Positions 45,413-52,900 of a DNA stretch of 64,000 bases are shown one piece after another. The stretch covers positions 1 through 64,000 of the forward strand of contig JAABUB010000002.1 in assembly GCA_011389575.1 (NCBI GenBank), in the 5' to 3' direction. The translations under genes were made by a program, and so were the position numbers. This DNA comes from Desulfotignum sp. GTDB taxonomy: Bacteria; Desulfobacterota; Desulfobacteria; Desulfobacterales; Desulfobacteraceae. The notes under the pieces were generated by a model. That model was not told where the DNA came from and did no database searches. It saw nothing but the letters and a program-made list of their open reading frames with translations. Within the stretch, counting starts at the first letter, position 1, and each line of letters opens with the position of its first letter.

Positions 45413-45922
45413 ATGGAACAGATGAAAGACTATATCACTGGAAAAGATATCAACAATGTCGGATCGGAAGTGAGCCGACAGAGCTTTGAAAAATTTTTGG
45501 TGGAGATCAAGGGGTACAAAAAAAGTGAGATCCTGGTGGATGTACCCTTGACTGTCCAGTTCAAGGGAAACGATTACCATTCATTCATTGACCTTGTTGT
45601 CTGTGTGGAAAAACAACCTGTCATGGCGGTCACCTGCGTGGCCGGTTCCATCGGCTCCTATGAACGGGAAATCCTTGCAGGGGCCAGGCTTTTGCAGGAT
45701 GACTGTCAGATTCCTTTTGCAGTGTCCACTGACGGGAAAAATGCTGTTATCATGGACACGCTTTCCGGCCGGGCCGTGGGCAAAACATTGTCTGATATCT
45801 TCTCCCGGAAAAAAATTCTAAAAATGCTGCCGGATCTTACATTTACGCCTTTTGACAAAACAAAAAAGGAACGGGAAATGATCATTTACCGTTCCTTTAA
45901 TATGGAAAAAATCAACAGATAA
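45413..45922 (+). CDS. Type I restriction HsdR_N-like protein with degenerate nuclease motif
   Basis: A 169-aa stand-alone protein resembling the N-terminal nuclease-fold domain of type I restriction R subunits (HSDR_N). The fold's Asp is present (SFIDLVVCVEK), but the following ExK strand reads AVTCVAGS, so the catalytic Glu and Lys are missing and the protein is probably inactive as a nuclease. I use the ATG at 45413; no strong ribosome-binding site is seen. It lies 111 bp after rsfS with no helicase or methylase genes around, so it is not part of a restriction system. The function is unknown. Its 3' end contains the terminator of the convergent operon. Confidence 0.75.
   Translation: MEQMKDYITGKDINNVGSEVSRQSFEKFLVEIKGYKKSEILVDVPLTVQFKGNDYHSFIDLVVCVEKQPVMAVTCVAGSIGSYEREILAGARLLQDDCQIPFAVSTDGKNAVIMDTLSGRAVGKTLSDIFSRKKILKMLPDLTFTPFDKTKKEREMIIYRSFNMEKINR
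45857..45898 (-). terminator. Terminator of the carboxyltransferase operon, inside a convergent gene
   Basis: AAAGGAACGG pairs with CCGTTCCTTT around an almost fully paired inner AAATGATCATTT. On the minus strand it is followed by TTTTTTGTTTTG. It lies within the last codons of the plus-strand gene at 45413-45922. Confidence 0.75.
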
Positions 45923-45930
45923 ATACGTTT

Positions 45931-46608
45931 CTAGGCTCTGGACACTTCCTTGTTGCAATGCCTGCAGAGGGTGGCCCGCTTTTTGATTATTTCCGCACAA
46001 TAGGGGCATTCTCTGGTAAAATGGCGTTCATGGAGCTGTTCAACCGCAGCTTGTACCCCTTCCACCAGTACAGGGGTGGGAAATTGATGGTTTACCAGAT
46101 GTTCAATAGCTTCCACTTCCCCCAGTTCCCCCACCATTTCAGCTGCCTTGAGCCGGGCCCTGCCGGGTATGGCCGGATCCAGAAGAATTTTTAAAATCTC
46201 ATCCCAGTCTTTGGCGATATAATAATCGGTAAGAATGGAAAAAGTTTTTTTGGTCAACTCTTTTTTTGCTTCCTGCTCAATAAGGACGGCATCATCCAGT
46301 TTGCCGCCGGTGGCCCCCACAGGGCTGAACACAGGCATGTATTCAAAATTGGGCTGTCCCGGTTCATTGATACACCTGTAGGAAGCAGGCGCTTCCATGG
46401 TTTCCTGCAGATGATCCCATCCGCCTTTATAGGACGGGCACTCATCGTTGAAACAGACAAACAGGTACGGGGTGCCCCATCCCAGCCCGTCTGAAAAATT
46501 GATGGGCGGCACTTCCCACAGGGACATTTCCCGGGTACAGTGGGGGCAGGCTGGTTTGTCCATTTTAATATATCGTTCAAGCAGTTCTTCTTTGGTTTCA
46601 AATGCCAT
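45931..46608 (-). CDS. Zinc-ribbon protein with helical repeat core
   Basis: A 225-aa protein. The N-terminal domain has a CPHC pair (ACPHCTREMSLW) and later CFNDEC, consistent with one zinc site. The middle holds a HEAT-like helical repeat (RARLKAAEMVGELGEVEAIEHLV). The C-terminal zinc ribbon is CPYCAEIIKKRATLCRHC. I use the ATG at 46608, which has AGGAG nine bases upstream. It lies downstream of the carboxyltransferase subunit gene on the same strand and ends at the shared terminator. I do not recognise a function. The two zinc sites suggest a protein- or nucleic-acid-binding scaffold. Confidence 0.8.
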   Translation of the reverse strand: MAFETKEELLERYIKMDKPACPHCTREMSLWEVPPINFSDGLGWGTPYLFVCFNDECPSYKGGWDHLQETMEAPASYRCINEPGQPNFEYMPVFSPVGATGGKLDDAVLIEQEAKKELTKKTFSILTDYYIAKDWDEILKILLDPAIPGRARLKAAEMVGELGEVEAIEHLVNHQFPTPVLVEGVQAAVEQLHERHFTRECPYCAEIIKKRATLCRHCNKEVSRA

Positions 46609-46677
46609 TATTCTTATCTCCTTTGTTAGTCTGACGGCTTCAGCCAAAGAAAATAAGCAGCCACCCGTTTTTGTCAA

Positions 46678-48699
46678 TCAGGCAGGTGCAATAACTGCCA
46701 GTACATCATCTTTTGACACTGAATCTCCTGTGTCAAAATAAATGGCTGTGACAACCCCTCCCACAGGTGCGGGCAGAGCATTTTCCATTTTCATGGCCTC
46801 GATGACCACAATGGTTTCGCCTTCATTCACTGTGTCCCCCACCTTTTTTTCATGTTTTATCACCATGCCGGGCATGGGTGCCTTTATGGGAGTGCCTTGT
46901 GTGTCAGCAGCTGCCGGAGCAGCAGCAGGTTTGACCTCAGGGCCGGGTTCTGCCGGCTTTGCCGGTGCAGCAGGGGCTGCAGATTTCGGGGCCCCGGCAG
47001 CAGGCCCGGGCTGTGCCGAAGACCGGGAGGTGTTGTCGGCAGGCCCTGCAGCGGGAATTACAGATACGTTGCCCTCTTCTTCCACCCCCACCTCAAAGGA
47101 ATCCCCTTCCACAAACACCTTGAAAATCCGGGTATTCTCCGTTTTTTCAAAGGCAGGCTTTTCCACCAGTTCGCCGGCTTTGGCTTTTTTAATCAATGCA
47201 TCCTGGTTTTTAACCTCTTCCAGGGTGATGGGTTTGAGGCTTTCCGGTACCGGCTCTCTGCCGTATTTCTGTTTGAGAAATTTTTTGCCTGTCACAGGAA
47301 ACAAAGCATACAGCAAAAGGTCTTCATCATCGGCAGCAAGATCTCCTATTTCTTTGCGGGCTTTTGCAAGTTCCGGTTCCAGCACCTGGGCCGGACGGCA
47401 GGAAATGGGTTCTTCTCCTCTGGGATAGCCTTTCAATGCTTTTTTCTGGACCTCCGGGTCTATGGGCACGGAGGTTTTTCCGTACAGCCCGTAACACAGA
47501 TCTTTCACCTGGCCGGAAACCATCTTGTACCGCTCTTCCTGGGTATCAAACAGCACATTGTTCACGGTCTGGGTGCCCACAATCTGGCTGGTGGGCGTAA
47601 CCAGCGGCACCTGGCCCAGCTCTTTTCTCACCCTGGGCAGTTCTTTATAGACCTGGTCTATCTTGTCCAGAGAATCCATCTCCCGAAGCTGGTTCACCAG
47701 GTTGGAAAGCATCCCGCCCGGGGTCTGGTGCAGCAGCACATTGATGTCAATGAGAGACACTTTGGTGTCATCCAGAAGATGCTTGTACTTGGGCATGACC
47801 TCTTTTTCCAGAATCTCATTGATATCTGCCAGGGCCTTGATATCAAATCCCGTATCCCTGCTGGTGCCCAGAAGGGTCATGACCAAAGGCTCCAGGGCCG
47901 CATGGGAGGTTCGGTAGGCATAGGGGGTCACACAGGTGTCAATGATATCCACCCCGGCTTCCACCGCCTTGAGATGGGTCATGGAAGACATGCCGGACGT
48001 AAAATGGCTGTGCAGGTGAATCAACGGCTTCACATTGTCTTTCAAGGCCTTGACCAGTTCAAAGGCATCATAGGGAGCCATCAGGCCTGCCATATCCTTG
48101 ACACAGATACTGTCTGCGCCCATATCCTCCAGCTCTTTTGCCTTTTTGATATAATAATCCAGGTTGTAGACCTCTCCGCCCAGACGGGGTTCGGTGAGGG
48201 TGTAGCAGATACAGCCCTGGAAGTGGGCACCGCATTCTTTGATCACCGGCACCACGGTTTCAAAATTTCTGTAATCATTGAGAGCATCAAAGGTACGAAA
48301 TATTTCCAGGCCGTTGTCCACGGTTTTTTTCACAAACAGCTTTGCCACATCATCGGCATAGTTTCGGTATCCCACAAGGTTCTGGCCCCGGAGCAGCATG
48401 GAAAACGGCGTTTTTTTAAAATACCGTTTCAAGGTCCGCAGCCGCTGCCAGGGATCTTCTCCAAGGAACCTGTGCATGGTATCAAAGGTGGCCCCTCCCC
48501 ATACCTCCACTGCCCAGAAACCGATCTCATCCATGCGCTCGGCAACGGGAATCATATCTTCTGTTCTGCCCCTTGTGGCAAACAGGGACTGATGCCCGTC
48601 CCGCAGGGAAATATCCTCCACTTTCAGAGGATTTTCAGCTGCCGGCCTGTCTTGGTCATAATTCATCTGTGTCATTGTCACCTGGGTGTGTTCTGTCAT
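46678..48699 (-). CDS. Carboxyltransferase (5S/OadA-type) fused to biotin carboxyl carrier domain
   Basis: A 673-aa protein of the oxaloacetate decarboxylase alpha/transcarboxylase 5S/pyruvate carboxylase B type. The TIM-barrel carboxyltransferase (about residues 25-300) has LRDGHQSLFATR, the lysine that is carboxylated in relatives (ICVKDMAGLM) and metal histidines (LIHLHSHF). The conserved carboxylase domain follows to about 480. An Ala/Pro linker (about 540-600) leads to a biotinyl domain with EAMKMEN. It moves CO2 between biotin and pyruvate/oxaloacetate. With the acyl-CoA carboxyltransferase upstream it could form a methylmalonyl-CoA:pyruvate transcarboxylase. A decarboxylase or pyruvate carboxylase role is also possible, and no biotin carboxylase or membrane beta subunit is in the window. 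AGGAG precedes ATG 48699. Confidence 0.88.
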   Translation of the reverse strand: MTEHTQVTMTQMNYDQDRPAAENPLKVEDISLRDGHQSLFATRGRTEDMIPVAERMDEIGFWAVEVWGGATFDTMHRFLGEDPWQRLRTLKRYFKKTPFSMLLRGQNLVGYRNYADDVAKLFVKKTVDNGLEIFRTFDALNDYRNFETVVPVIKECGAHFQGCICYTLTEPRLGGEVYNLDYYIKKAKELEDMGADSICVKDMAGLMAPYDAFELVKALKDNVKPLIHLHSHFTSGMSSMTHLKAVEAGVDIIDTCVTPYAYRTSHAALEPLVMTLLGTSRDTGFDIKALADINEILEKEVMPKYKHLLDDTKVSLIDINVLLHQTPGGMLSNLVNQLREMDSLDKIDQVYKELPRVRKELGQVPLVTPTSQIVGTQTVNNVLFDTQEERYKMVSGQVKDLCYGLYGKTSVPIDPEVQKKALKGYPRGEEPISCRPAQVLEPELAKARKEIGDLAADDEDLLLYALFPVTGKKFLKQKYGREPVPESLKPITLEEVKNQDALIKKAKAGELVEKPAFEKTENTRIFKVFVEGDSFEVGVEEEGNVSVIPAAGPADNTSRSSAQPGPAAGAPKSAAPAAPAKPAEPGPEVKPAAAPAAADTQGTPIKAPMPGMVIKHEKKVGDTVNEGETIVVIEAMKMENALPAPVGGVVTAIYFDTGDSVSKDDVLAVIAPA

Positions 48700-48747
48700 C
48701 GCAGTTTCTCCTGATAATATATTGTCATCAGCCCAAAAGCCGTTATT

Positions 48748-48796
48748 CAGCCTTCAGTCGTCAACCGTCAGTGTTAAGCGTTAAGCCGTCAGTATT
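48748..48796 (+). repeat. Degenerate heptamer repeat block, first arm
   Basis: Seven in-phase heptamers, including CAGCCTT, CAGTCGT, CAACCGT, AAGCGTT and AAGCCGT. They resemble the block at 2821 and face an inverted block at 48843. Confidence 0.65.
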
Positions 48797-48842
48797 GAAA
48801 TTTTCTAAAGTATCATATCAACACATCATTTAATACTGATTA

Positions 48843-48877
48843 CTCACGGCTAACGGATGAAAGCTGACAGCTTTTAT
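48843..48877 (-). repeat. Degenerate heptamer repeat block, inverted arm
   Basis: Read on the minus strand it gives in-phase heptamers such as CAGCTTT, CATCCGT and TAGCCGT. It runs opposite to the 48748 block and reaches the stop codon of the small gene at 48874. Confidence 0.6.
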
Positions 48878-49098
48878 CTAAACATCCGCAGCTGCATCAT
48901 GGTATTGGCCTGCATCAGAGATTGGCGCCCGGCCATGCCCCATACATTGGGGGCGTGTCCTGTCAGCATCCTGGATGCAGACTCTTTTATACCCGCAGTT
49001 TTTGCCTGTTCCTCCATATGCCGGGCATGTGCTTCTTCACTGGTTTTCATATGGGCATATACGCCTGCCAGGGCAGCTGCCCGTTTTTTAGCATCCAT
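48874..49098 (-). CDS. Small protein of the carboxyltransferase operon
   Basis: A 74-aa soluble, helical, Met/Ala/Gln-rich protein (MDAKKRAAALAGVYAHMKTSEE..., ending MMQLRMFR). A good AAGGAAG site precedes ATG 49098, and it follows the carboxyltransferase gene by 14 bp, so it is a real member of the operon. Small accessory subunits are known in several biotin-dependent carboxylase and decarboxylase complexes (gamma, delta or epsilon). This could be one, but I see no diagnostic motif and no transmembrane helix. Confidence 0.7.
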   Translation of the reverse strand: MDAKKRAAALAGVYAHMKTSEEAHARHMEEQAKTAGIKESASRMLTGHAPNVWGMAGRQSLMQANTMMQLRMFR

Positions 49099-49112
49099 GA
49101 CATCTTCCTTTT

Positions 49113-50666
49113 TTATACCGGAATGTTTCCGTGTTTTTTGGCCGGCCGCATTTCCCGTTTGGTGGCCATGGCTTCCAAGGCATCTATGAGCCGGGGGCGG
49201 GTTTCACTGGGCTGGATAACAGCATCCACATAGCCTCTGGCAGCTGCACAATACGGATTGGAAAACTGGTCATTGTATTGAACAATTTTTTCCCTGCGTT
49301 TGGCTGCCGGGTCATCTGCCGCCTTGATCTCCCTGGCATGAATGATATTGGCCGCGCCTTCCGCTCCCATGACCGCAATCTCGGCGCTGGGCCAGGCAAA
49401 TGCCATGTCCGCACCCAAATGACGGGAGCACATGGCAATATAGGAGCCACCGTAATTTTTACGGGTGATCAACAAAAGTTTGGGCACCGTGGCTTCGGAA
49501 TAGCACCACAGCAGTTTGGCCCCATGACGGATGATACCTCCCCATTCCTGGTTGGAGCCGGGCAGATATCCCGGCACATCCGCAATGGTGAGCATGGGAA
49601 TATTAAAGGCATCACAGAACCGGATGAACCGGGTGGCCTTGTCCGAAGCATTGATATCCAGACACCCGGCCAGGTGGTTTGGCTGGTTGGCGATAATGCC
49701 GATGGATCGGCCGTTGAGCCGGGCAAAGCAGACCACCAGATTTTTGGCATAATACTGGTGGGGTTCGAAAAACTGTCCGTCATCCACAATGGACCGGATC
49801 ACGTTTTTCATGTCATAGGACCGGTTGGGACTGTCCGGAATCATTGTGTCCAAAGATACGTCCATACGGTTGGGATCATCTGTCGGCGGAACAAGCGGAG
49901 GATCTTCCATATTATTGGAAGGCAGATAGGACAACAGGGTTTTTATCTGGAGGACGCAGTCTTCATCTGATTCACAGGCAAACTGGGCCACACCGGATTT
50001 TTCATTATGGGCCATGGCACCGCCCAGGTCTTCAGAGGAAACTTCCTCTCCTGTCACAGCTTTTATGACATTGGGGCCGGTGATAAACATGTAGGCACTT
50101 TTTTTGACCATGAAAACAAAGTCGGTCATGGCAGGAGAGTACACTGCCCCGCCGGCAGTGGGCCCCATGATGGCCGATATCTGAGGGACGACCCCTGAGC
50201 AGGCAGAGTTTCTGAAAAAGATCTCCCCGTATCCGGACAGGGCATCGATACCTTCCTGAATCCTTGCCCCGCCTGAATCATTCATGCCGATGACAGGCGC
50301 TCCTGCTTTTAAGGCCATGTCCATGACCTTGCATATTTTTTTGGCCTGCATTTCCCCTAACGAACCTGCCCGGGCCGTGAAATCCTGGGCATAGGCAAAT
50401 ACGATTCTGCCGTCCACCCTTCCATAACCGGTGATGACACCATCCGCCGGTATCTGTACTTTTTCCATGCCGAAATTGGTGCACCGGTGGGTGACAAACA
50501 TATCCAGCTCCCTGAAACTGCCTTTGTCAAACAAACAGTCAAGGCGTTCTCTGGCATTGAGCCGTCCCTGTTCCTGGCGTTTGGCCAATGCTGCGTCACC
50601 ACCCATCTTCAAAATTTCCTGCTCTTTTTGCTTCAGAATCTGGATATTGTCTGATGTGGCTCCCAT
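49113..50666 (-). CDS. Acyl-CoA carboxyltransferase (MmdA/PccB/12S-type)
   Basis: A 517-aa carboxyltransferase of the propionyl-/methylmalonyl-CoA family. The N- and C-terminal crotonase-fold halves carry GMNDSGGARIQEGIDAL, AIMGPTAGGAVYSPA, ITGPNVIKAVTGE and AVMGAEGAANIIHARE. It transfers carboxyl between acyl-CoA and biotin. I start at ATG 50666, which follows GGAAGGA; the track start at 50696 lacks a ribosome-binding site. With the downstream 5S-BCCP fusion it suggests transcarboxylase-type propionate/succinate interconversion. Sodium-pumping decarboxylation would need a beta subunit that is not seen here. Confidence 0.9.
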   Translation of the reverse strand: MGATSDNIQILKQKEQEILKMGGDAALAKRQEQGRLNARERLDCLFDKGSFRELDMFVTHRCTNFGMEKVQIPADGVITGYGRVDGRIVFAYAQDFTARAGSLGEMQAKKICKVMDMALKAGAPVIGMNDSGGARIQEGIDALSGYGEIFFRNSACSGVVPQISAIMGPTAGGAVYSPAMTDFVFMVKKSAYMFITGPNVIKAVTGEEVSSEDLGGAMAHNEKSGVAQFACESDEDCVLQIKTLLSYLPSNNMEDPPLVPPTDDPNRMDVSLDTMIPDSPNRSYDMKNVIRSIVDDGQFFEPHQYYAKNLVVCFARLNGRSIGIIANQPNHLAGCLDINASDKATRFIRFCDAFNIPMLTIADVPGYLPGSNQEWGGIIRHGAKLLWCYSEATVPKLLLITRKNYGGSYIAMCSRHLGADMAFAWPSAEIAVMGAEGAANIIHAREIKAADDPAAKRREKIVQYNDQFSNPYCAAARGYVDAVIQPSETRPRLIDALEAMATKREMRPAKKHGNIPV

Positions 50667-50734
50667 AATAGAAATCCTTCCATGTTCCTTATTCATGCAT
50701 TAATTATAATTCTAACAGCACCTTGTTGCGTTTT

Positions 50735-51478
50735 TTATTCTGTTGTAAACCGCCATGCACAATACCAGTCATCCGGATGCGGATCAGGGGGACATCCAAT
50801 GCATGCTGTCTTAATTTGTGGATCGATGGCCCTTGCAAAATACGTGTATTCAACCAGTCCTGCGGATTTGCACGGATAGTCGGGCATGCCTTTGCGCTTT
50901 CTTGCCGTCTGAACCCGGCATGCATTCATCTGGAATACAAAACTTTTTGGTGTCTCGTCAACAATTGATTGCGTATTTATAAAAGAATACATCCGTAAAT
51001 ATAACGCTTTTTTAAGTCCGGCCAGCCCCGGATTTTTATCCAGGTGTAAAAATTTTTTAATCGCATGGGCCTCATAGGGCGAAAACCTGCCCCAGCAGGA
51101 ATCATTGCACCGCTTGGCATCATTCATGCCATGGCATGATTCCACTGTCTGGAACCAGACCCCGTCCATGACCAGCCAGTTTTTGGCAAGATCCTGTAAA
51201 CATGCATTCATGACATCCTCCTCCATGTCTGACCAGGCTTTGGGCAGGCCGTCCTTCATCTCGAACCCCAGGGTTTTAGCCATGCGGTTCATGGCAATAC
51301 CCGCAGCTTTCGGGGTCACGGCATCCATCATTTCCAGGGCCTGTTCCATGCCCATCTGGTGGCGGACTTCCCCGAACCAGAACCCGTAATGCATGACCAT
51401 GCGCATCACCATATCCATCATCAACCGGCCCTTGTCTTGTTTTGACAACCCAAGATAAGGTGACTGACCCTCTTTCAT
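50735..51478 (-). CDS. Cysteine-rich DUF6125-like protein
   Basis: A 247-aa soluble protein, all-helical in its first half (MMDMVMRMVMHYGFWFGEVRHQMG). The C-terminal half has many cysteines (NDAKRCNDSCWGRF, NACRVQTARKRKG, CIGCPPDPHPDDWYCAWRF) that could bind metal or a cluster. It resembles the uncharacterised DUF6125 group seen in anaerobic Desulfobacterota; this is recollection and was not searched. A perfect AAAGGAGG site precedes ATG 51478. It is 68 bp upstream of the acyl-CoA carboxyltransferase on the same strand and may belong to that transcript. Confidence 0.75.
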   Translation of the reverse strand: MKEGQSPYLGLSKQDKGRLMMDMVMRMVMHYGFWFGEVRHQMGMEQALEMMDAVTPKAAGIAMNRMAKTLGFEMKDGLPKAWSDMEEDVMNACLQDLAKNWLVMDGVWFQTVESCHGMNDAKRCNDSCWGRFSPYEAHAIKKFLHLDKNPGLAGLKKALYLRMYSFINTQSIVDETPKSFVFQMNACRVQTARKRKGMPDYPCKSAGLVEYTYFARAIDPQIKTACIGCPPDPHPDDWYCAWRFTTE

Positions 51479-51534
51479 GAAATCGCCTCCTTTTTTTGCA
51501 AATGTATATCAACGTCCTGATTTTGAAATCAGGC

Positions 51535-52398
51535 TTATATCTCACAGTCTTTTGCACACCCTTTTTCCGACAACCGGCGGTAAAGTGCAAGATATGTTTG
51601 GGCTTCGGCAGTTTTGCCCCGTTTTTTGCACCCATTGCCGTAAATACGGCATTTTTCCTGTAATACAGCTGTTGCAGCAGCTTTTTGTTCCAGGCCCAAA
51701 GCATCTGACTGCACCAGGTGCATCAAAGAAGCGATGCGGTATCTGTCCTGGGAATGGCTGCAGGAAAGCTGATCATCATGCCCGCCGTACTTCACGGTCA
51801 ATGGTTTGTCAATAAGATATATGGGAATATCCGAACTGATACGCAGCCACAGATCATAATCTTCACACACTGCAAAATCCTCGTTGAACATGCCCTTGAG
51901 ATCAAAAATCTCTTTTTTCATCATCACGGCAGAAGGACTTACCAGACAGCGGTGAAGGGATGGTTCAAAAATCATACCGGATGGTTTTTTATGCTTTTGC
52001 ATGGGATTGACCCGCTTTCCTTTGCGAATCCAGATCTCCTGGGTCTGGCATATCAGGGCCTCGGGGTGGGTGGAAAAAAACGCTGCCTGGCAGGCCAGTT
52101 TTTCCGGCTTCCATTGGTCATCAGAATCCAGCAGGGCAATATAATCTCCACTGCTGTGGCGAATCCCGAAATTTCTTGCCGCGCTCACCCCCTGGTTGGA
52201 CCGGGTGAACACACGGATCCTTCTGCCATATTCCGCCAGAAGATCCGGGGTATCATCTGTGGATCCGTCATCCACCACAATGATTTCTTTGGGGCGCAGG
52301 GTCTGGGCCAGCACCGAATCAACGGCCCTGGCCAGAGTCCATGCCCGGTTACAGGTGGGGATGATCACGCTGATCTGTGATGAAGCCGTATTTTCCAT
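51535..52398 (-). CDS. Family 2 glycosyltransferase
   Basis: A 287-aa GT-A fold glycosyltransferase. It has the N-terminal SVIIPTCNRAWTLARAVDSVLAQT, the nucleotide-sugar-binding VVDDGSTDDT, the DxD-type ALLDSDDQW, and a downstream acceptor/catalytic ED (FAVCEDYDLWLR). There is no transmembrane segment. The sugar and acceptor are unknown, and no other polysaccharide genes are nearby. It is upstream of the DUF6125-like gene and divergent from the kor operon. Confidence 0.88.
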   Translation of the reverse strand: MENTASSQISVIIPTCNRAWTLARAVDSVLAQTLRPKEIIVVDDGSTDDTPDLLAEYGRRIRVFTRSNQGVSAARNFGIRHSSGDYIALLDSDDQWKPEKLACQAAFFSTHPEALICQTQEIWIRKGKRVNPMQKHKKPSGMIFEPSLHRCLVSPSAVMMKKEIFDLKGMFNEDFAVCEDYDLWLRISSDIPIYLIDKPLTVKYGGHDDQLSCSHSQDRYRIASLMHLVQSDALGLEQKAAATAVLQEKCRIYGNGCKKRGKTAEAQTYLALYRRLSEKGCAKDCEI

Positions 52399-52591
52399 GA
52401 TATATGGCTATACCATGTCCGGACCTGTTTAGGCAAACCGGTTTTGGCCCGACAGATGCAGCACAAATGGCCAAACCATTTTAAAATTTTTAAAATTACA
52501 AGCATATTCAAGGCCATAGCAAAACTTTTGTCTTGATTTTTCTAAAAAAATCCCCAATAATGCATTTTGTTCTTTTTTATATGAGTAATTC

Positions 52592-52620
52592 TTGACAAGC
52601 CCATCCAAATCACTTAATGA
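52592..52620 (+). promoter_or_regulatory. Promoter of the korDABC operon
   Basis: TTGACA and TAATGA are separated by 17 bp, 50 bp before the korD start. Confidence 0.7.
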
Positions 52621-52669
52621 AGGCCCTTAAATTTTGGTTAGCATTATCTTATGAATAATTGAGGATATT

Positions 52670-52900
52670 ATGGCAAAAGGCAAATCAGTCACACATGTAA
52701 TTGATACACTCTGGTGCAAGGGGTGTGGGATCTGTGTTCATTTCTGTCCCAAAGATGTACTGGAACTGGACAAAGAAGGCAAAGCCCGGGCAGTTCGACC
52801 CGAAGATTGCATCGCCTGCAAGCTGTGCGAACTTCGATGCCCTGATCTGGCAATACAAATACAAGAAACGCAGGAAGGGGAAAATGACTCTACAAAATAA
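52670..52900 (+). CDS. korD: 2-oxoacid:ferredoxin oxidoreductase delta (ferredoxin) subunit
   Basis: A 76-aa ferredoxin-type subunit with two [4Fe-4S] motifs (CKGCGICVHFCP and CIACKLCELRCP). It passes electrons from the TPP-bound intermediate to soluble ferredoxin. GAGGAT precedes ATG 52670. It overlaps korA by 17 bp and opens the four-gene operon. Confidence 0.93.
   Translation: MAKGKSVTHVIDTLWCKGCGICVHFCPKDVLELDKEGKARAVRPEDCIACKLCELRCPDLAIQIQETQEGENDSTK

Noticed and set aside
45413-45922. Type I restriction system
   Set aside because: No helicase, specificity or methylase genes are nearby, and the nuclease motif is degenerate.
46852-48714. 620-aa plus-strand ORF opposite the 5S-BCCP fusion
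   Set aside because: It is an antisense shadow of a well-recognised gene, rich in His/Phe/Cys/Gly from reversed codons, with no ribosome-binding site or family motif.
48748-48877. Possible CRISPR array
   Set aside because: The 7-bp units are contiguous and degenerate, with no spacers and no cas genes in the window.
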